This document shows positions 7,121-9,817 of a DNA stretch of 9,817 bases, piece after piece. The translations under genes were made by a program, and so were the position numbers. The notes below the pieces were generated by a model that saw only the letters and a program-made list of their open reading frames with translations, had not been told where the DNA came from and searched no databases. The stretch comes from Candidatus Woesebacteria bacterium (GTDB lineage: Bacteria; Patescibacteriota; Microgenomatia; UBA8517; UBA10165). The number at the start of each line of letters is the position of its first letter. Position 1 is the stretch's first letter. The stretch covers positions 1 through 9,817 of the forward strand of contig NZCP01000047.1 in NCBI GenBank assembly GCA_002686465.1, read 5' to 3'.

Positions 7121-8244
7121 GTCTGCACTCTCACCGGCATTATTAGGTGTTTATACGACCCGTCCTTGGTGTCGTGTAGAACAGACGGTGAAGTGGCCCC
7201 CTCTGTTTCTATAAAAACCTCATCTCCTTTTATACTCCCAAGGAACTCTAGGATATATCTGTAGTTGTAGGCTATCTCTAAATCTCCACCCTCTATTTTT
7301 GCATCAAGAAAAGACTCATCGTCCCCATACTGCTGACTTTCTGCAAAAACAACGAGTCTATTTTTATCTAACTTTATTCTTACAATACTCGCCGCCTCTC
7401 GGGCTATAACAGCAGCGGATTTCACAGCGCGTTCCAATTCTTCTTTTCCAACAGTTACCTTAAAATTCGCCTCGACAGGCATAATTTTTTCAAAGTCTGG
7501 AAAATCCCCCTCTAATAGTTTCCCAGACAAAACAACTGAACCCCCTGAGAATAGTAGTTGTTTTTCCTTTTCTAAAATAGATATATCGATCTTATCTTGG
7601 TCGTCACCTAACACCTTGCCTAGTTCTTCAATGGTTCTTCCTGGAATGAGAAGTTTTCCTGGTGGAAGTTTTTCTTTTCTTTTTACTCCATTATCACCCT
7701 TAAAAGGTATTTCTTTATAAGAAAGACGAAACCCATCAGTTGCTACAGCTTTTGGCTTGTCTCCAAACAAAAGAAGAACACCTGTTAAAACAGGTCTTGT
7801 TTCATCGTCCGCTGCAGCAAATACAATTTGATTGTTGAGTGTTTGTAAAAATTCCCGTGAGAAAGAAAAACTTGTTTTTTCAATTCTGTCTGGAACAGGA
7901 GGAAACTCACTCTCTGGAACACCACTTAATCTGGCTGAGGAAGAGGAGGTAGATAAAAGAAGCTGTCCTTGTTTTTCCTCAAGGGAAACTCTCCCGCTTT
8001 TGAGGTTTGAAATTAGATCTACAATCATCCTTGCAGGAACTGTAATCCCTCCTTCTTTGTCGACTTTGGCACCAATTTGCAGAGAAATACCCATTTCAAG
8101 ATTAGTCGCGGCGAGTCTCAGTTTTCCTTTTTGAGCACTCAGAAGAATATTAGAAAGAACAGGGAGTTGTGCACGTGGCGAAACAAAACGAGAAACAGAG
8201 ATTAGGCCTCGTAGTAAATCTTCTTGTAAAACAATGACCTTCAT
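7117..8244 (-). CDS. dnaN: DNA polymerase III beta subunit (sliding clamp)
   Basis: 375 residues, normal length for a bacterial beta clamp. The dimeric ring holds the replicative polymerase on DNA and serves as a docking platform for other replication and repair proteins. Family marks: N-terminal MKVIVLQEDLLRGLISVSRFV; LPVLSNILLSAQKGKLRLAATNLE fragments of domain 1; the ATDGFRLSY segment in domain 2, one of the best conserved stretches of the family; and the C-terminal HLIMPVRVQT, a slight variant of the common MPVR(L/M) ending that contributes to the partner-binding pocket. The start ATG (8242-8244) agrees with the family N-terminus. A near-consensus promoter ends only 12 nt upstream, so the leader is very short and has no clear Shine-Dalgarno (only AAAGAG directly against the ATG). 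It lies downstream of dnaA on the same strand, separated by the putative oriC. Confidence 0.97.
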   Translation of the reverse strand: MKVIVLQEDLLRGLISVSRFVSPRAQLPVLSNILLSAQKGKLRLAATNLEMGISLQIGAKVDKEGGITVPARMIVDLISNLKSGRVSLEEKQGQLLLSTSSSSARLSGVPESEFPPVPDRIEKTSFSFSREFLQTLNNQIVFAAADDETRPVLTGVLLLFGDKPKAVATDGFRLSYKEIPFKGDNGVKRKEKLPPGKLLIPGRTIEELGKVLGDDQDKIDISILEKEKQLLFSGGSVVLSGKLLEGDFPDFEKIMPVEANFKVTVGKEELERAVKSAAVIAREAASIVRIKLDKNRLVVFAESQQYGDDESFLDAKIEGGDLEIAYNYRYILEFLGSIKGDEVFIETEGATSPSVLHDTKDGSYKHLIMPVRVQT

Positions 8245-8256
8245 CTCTTTATATGG

Positions 8257-8284
8257 ATTATACTCTCAGCTTTCAATATGTAAA
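8257..8284 (-). promoter_or_regulatory. Near-consensus promoter for dnaN
   Basis: On the minus strand, TTTACA (8279-8284, 5 of 6 to TTGACA) is followed after 16 nt by TATAAT (8257-8262, perfect). It points at dnaN. The expected start of transcription is near 8250, about 5 nt before the dnaN ATG, giving an almost leaderless mRNA. The -35 lies within the AT-rich part of the putative origin. Confidence 0.7.
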
Positions 8285-8291
8285 TATATAA

Positions 8292-8327
8292 TTGTTGTTG
8301 TAGTAGGGACAGTGGATAAGTGGAAAA
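8292..8327 (-). promoter_or_regulatory. Origin unwinding core: tandem DnaA boxes, G/C cluster, DnaA-trio-like triplets
   Basis: On the minus strand: box-like TTTTCCACT (8327-8319), TTATCCACT (8319-8311, sharing one base with the first), a GTCCC cluster (8310-8306), then CTA CTA CAA CAA CAA (8306-8292) leading into TTATATATTTAC. The two CTA triplets read 3'-GAT-GAT-5' on the opposite strand, which fits the DnaA-trio consensus 3'-(G/A)A(T/C)-5'. The following three CAA triplets deviate at the middle base. In the B. subtilis model, DnaA loads from the boxes onto the trios of one strand and melts the adjacent AT-rich DNA. Confidence 0.55.
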
Positions 8328-8362
8328 CAAGGTTGTTTTTGAGATTTTCTTGTGGAAAACAA
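8320..8362 (+). repeat. 11-bp direct repeat GTGGAAAACAA in the origin
   Basis: GTGGAAAACAA occurs at 8320-8330 and at 8352-8362, offset by 32 bp, close to three helical turns. Each copy includes the core of a DnaA-box-like site, so two DnaA molecules would sit on about the same face of the DNA. Confidence 0.6.
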
Positions 8363-8364
8363 CC
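8331..8364 (-). terminator. Hairpin downstream of dnaA, possible weak terminator
   Basis: GGTTGTTTT (8331-8339) and AAAACAACC (8356-8364) form a perfect 9-bp inverted repeat with a 16-nt loop. In the dnaA transcript the stem would be followed by TTGTTTT, a modest T-rich tail, so it could end dnaA mRNA about 70-100 nt after its stop codon. The stem has only three G/C pairs, so it is weak; it may instead be an origin element, since it overlaps the box at 8351-8359. Confidence 0.3.
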
Positions 8365-8397
8365 CTGGAGATTTCTGAATAAACTTGTTGATTAATT

Positions 8398-8412
8398 TCC
8401 ACCCAATGTGGA
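8398..8412. repeat. Short inverted repeat TCCAC/GTGGA in the origin
   Basis: TCCAC (8398-8402) and GTGGA (8408-8412) are separated by 5 nt. The right arm is part of the DnaA-box-like TGTGGAGAA; the left arm resembles a degenerate box in the opposite direction. It could be a divergent box pair or a small hairpin in the dnaA 3' untranslated region. Confidence 0.35.
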
Positions 8413-8434
8413 GAAAGAAATTTTAGAAACATAT

Positions 8435-9808
8435 TTATCCAGAAACAGTGTTTTTTATCCCCAAAATATCCCGTCTGAGATTGTCGTCTGTTGATAAGTT
8501 TTTTGATATCTTTTCCACAGCATGCATCACTGTCGTGTGGTCTCTACCACCTGTTAGACGACCAACCTCCTCCAATGTCAGACCGAGCTCGATTCTGAGA
8601 AGATACATTAGTATTTGCCTGGGTTGTGCTACAGGACGGGAACGGTTGTTACCCAAAAGTTTTCTTTTTCCGAGGGAAAAATAATTTGCGACAGCACCAA
8701 TAAAGTCTTGAGGAAGAAATATTTTCTTTGCCTCCCCATTTCCATTGGCTTTCCCAAGAAGATTCGTGACTAAATCTAGTGTAACTTTTTCTTTAGATTC
8801 CCCTACTTCTGTGAGAATTCTTGTTATAAACCCCTCAATTTTCCTAGGGTTTTCTATATTTGCTCCGATTGCCTGGGCAATATCCATAGGAAGGTTAAAT
8901 CCTCGTTCCCTTGCCTTTATTAAGGAAATGGCGACTCTTAACTCAAAATCGGGGGGAGAAATATCAATAATTAGTCCGGCTTCAAAACGATCACTTAAGC
9001 GATCCTCTAATTTTTGTATTTCTTGCGGGGGCCGATCTGAAGTGAGTACTACTTGTCCCCCTTCCCGGAGCAGTGTGTTAAAAGTATGGAAGAACTCCTC
9101 TTGGGCGGCTGTTTTCCCAGCAAGAAATTGAACATCGTCAAGCATCAAAAGGTCGAGTTTACGATATCTATTTTTAAACTCCTGAGTAGTCTTAGTCCGG
9201 ATTGCCTCGACGATTTCTGTAGTGAATTCCTCTCCCATACAATAACGGACTTTACTAGACGGCTCCTTGCTTAAAATTATTTGTGCTATTGCCAGCATTA
9301 AATGTGTTTTTCCAACACCAACCCTTCCCCAAAGGAAAAGTGGATTGTAGGCGCTTCCCAGGTTTCTTGAAACAGCATCAGCTGCAGCGTGCGCCATTTG
9401 ATTTGTAGATGAGACAGCAAAATTTTCAAAGGTAAAACCAGACTGAACCCGTGCTTTTCGTAAAACGTCGTCTACATTCTTTATTGGACCGTTTGTTTGC
9501 TGAGAAAAGAGCGGGTGGTCGAGGATCTTTTTTACGTCTTGTGAAGGAAGAGACTTTATAACGAAGGTTATGTCGTTTTTGGCGCCGGTTGCTCGATTAA
9601 GAGAATCTTGCAAGATTCCATAATATCGCTCTTCTAACGTACCTGCTATATATGAAGATGGGCATCCCACCTCCACAACTCTTCTTCCTCTGCCAAGGTT
9701 TTTACTAGAGACTATAAATGTTTGCGAGAACCAAGTGGAAAAATTTGCGGGTGAGACAGAGACCCTCACTGTATCTAAAACCTCTCCCCAGGTTTTTTTA
9801 GTATCCAT
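8435..9808 (-). CDS. dnaA: Chromosomal replication initiator protein DnaA
   Basis: 457 residues, normal length. DnaA binds boxes at oriC, forms an ATP-dependent filament, melts the origin and helps load the helicase. Domain I (1-85) shows WGEVLDTVRVSVSPANFSTW. Domain II is a short linker (about 86-122). Domain III (AAA+, about 123-340) starts with FTFENF; it has Walker A GRVGVGKT at 161-168, Walker B LLMLDD at 220-225, sensor I TSDRP at 256-260, box VII LEDRLSDRF with the probable arginine finger R274, and the sensor II arginine R322 in NPRKIEG. Domain IV (about 360-457) carries the DnaA signature GGRDHTTVMHA at 420-430, the DNA-binding helix-turn-helix. All key residues are present. The ATG at 9806-9808 agrees with the family N-terminus; only 9 nt lie upstream in the window, so no promoter can be judged and no Shine-Dalgarno is seen in them. 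The 3' end contains DnaA-box-like sites, including one covering the stop codon, which could allow DnaA to act on its own gene region. Confidence 0.98.
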   Translation of the reverse strand: MDTKKTWGEVLDTVRVSVSPANFSTWFSQTFIVSSKNLGRGRRVVEVGCPSSYIAGTLEERYYGILQDSLNRATGAKNDITFVIKSLPSQDVKKILDHPLFSQQTNGPIKNVDDVLRKARVQSGFTFENFAVSSTNQMAHAAADAVSRNLGSAYNPLFLWGRVGVGKTHLMLAIAQIILSKEPSSKVRYCMGEEFTTEIVEAIRTKTTQEFKNRYRKLDLLMLDDVQFLAGKTAAQEEFFHTFNTLLREGGQVVLTSDRPPQEIQKLEDRLSDRFEAGLIIDISPPDFELRVAISLIKARERGFNLPMDIAQAIGANIENPRKIEGFITRILTEVGESKEKVTLDLVTNLLGKANGNGEAKKIFLPQDFIGAVANYFSLGKRKLLGNNRSRPVAQPRQILMYLLRIELGLTLEEVGRLTGGRDHTTVMHAVEKISKNLSTDDNLRRDILGIKNTVSG

Positions 9809-9817
9809 AATTTAGAA

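Larger units (their letters stand above)
8263..8520. other. oriC: Putative chromosomal origin of replication (oriC)
   Basis: The dnaA-dnaN spacer and the dnaA 3' end hold a cluster of DnaA-box-like 9-mers. Seven differ from TTATCCACA/TGTGGATAA by one base: AGTGGATAA 8311-8319, TGTGGAAAA 8351-8359, TGTGGAGAA 8407-8415, TTATCCAGA 8435-8443, TTATCCCCA 8455-8463, TGTTGATAA 8489-8497 and TTTTCCACA 8511-8519. One more, AGTGGAAAA (8319-8327), differs by two. None is perfect. In random sequence of even composition about 0.04 such one-mismatch hits would be expected in 200 bp. Reading on the minus strand toward dnaN, the tandem boxes are followed by a G/C cluster, DnaA-trio-like triplets and an AT-rich stretch (8272-8294), the order of the origin unwinding module known from Bacillus subtilis. 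An origin between dnaA and dnaN is a known arrangement. This is a sequence-based prediction. Confidence 0.75.

Noticed and set aside
7152..7178. Hairpin ACGAC/GTCGT near the dnaN 3' end as a terminator for the + strand operon
   Set aside because: It lies inside dnaN coding sequence, the stem is short with wobble pairs, and no T tract follows on the + strand.
1..9817. CRISPR arrays, tRNA/rRNA genes, insertion sequences, integrase or att sites
   Set aside because: No spaced direct repeats, cloverleaf-like segments, transposase or recombinase motifs or terminal inverted repeats were seen on either strand.

Overview
The window looks like chromosomal DNA of a small-genome bacterium, most likely a member of the Candidate Phyla Radiation (Patescibacteria), perhaps Microgenomates. 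That placement is an inference. It rests on a minimal PrgI / TraC-like / VirB4 / M23-peptidase cluster of the type common in those genomes, on a hypothetical membrane-anchored protein of a style I associate with Microgenomates, and on very tight gene packing. Genes end at TAA, TAG and TGA, so TGA is used as a stop; this argues against the recoded (TGA = Gly) Gracilibacteria and Absconditabacteria.

Left part (1-512): the 3' end of a gene whose start lies outside the window. It encodes a protein with a TPR-like helix pair at the visible N-terminus and a four-cysteine zinc ribbon at the C-terminus. A 115-bp gap follows (513-627), with a weak terminator-like hairpin and a weak promoter candidate.

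Central part (628-7120, + strand): five tightly packed genes that read as one operon. They are a PrgI-family membrane protein with an unusual C-terminal Ig-like (carboxypeptidase-regulatory-type) domain; a TraC-like/VirB4 N-domain protein without ATPase motifs; a full VirB4-type ATPase; a membrane-anchored M23 metallopeptidase with a DUF11-like ectodomain; and a single-span membrane-anchored protein of unknown function. Junctions are a 1-nt overlap, a 32-nt overlap, a 4-nt ATGA overlap and a 2-nt gap. Together they describe the energising ATPase, the inner-membrane partner and the wall-opening enzyme of a single-membrane (Gram-positive-style) type IV secretion or conjugation-like machine. VirB6-like and VirD4-like components are not in the window.

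Right part (7117-9808, - strand): dnaN and dnaA, transcribed toward the T4SS operon. The dnaN stop overlaps the last T4SS-operon stop by 4 bp. The 190-bp dnaA-dnaN spacer (8245-8434) looks like the replication origin. It has a cluster of near-consensus DnaA boxes running on into the dnaA 3' end, then (reading toward dnaN) a tandem box pair, a short G/C cluster, DnaA-trio-like triplets and an AT-rich stretch. A near-consensus promoter for dnaN is built into the AT-rich end.

No tRNA, rRNA, CRISPR array, insertion sequence or long repeat was seen. The main points of interest are the compact origin core, the domain architectures of the PrgI and M23 proteins, and the placement of a secretion operon head-on against oriC and dnaN with no space for a terminator.
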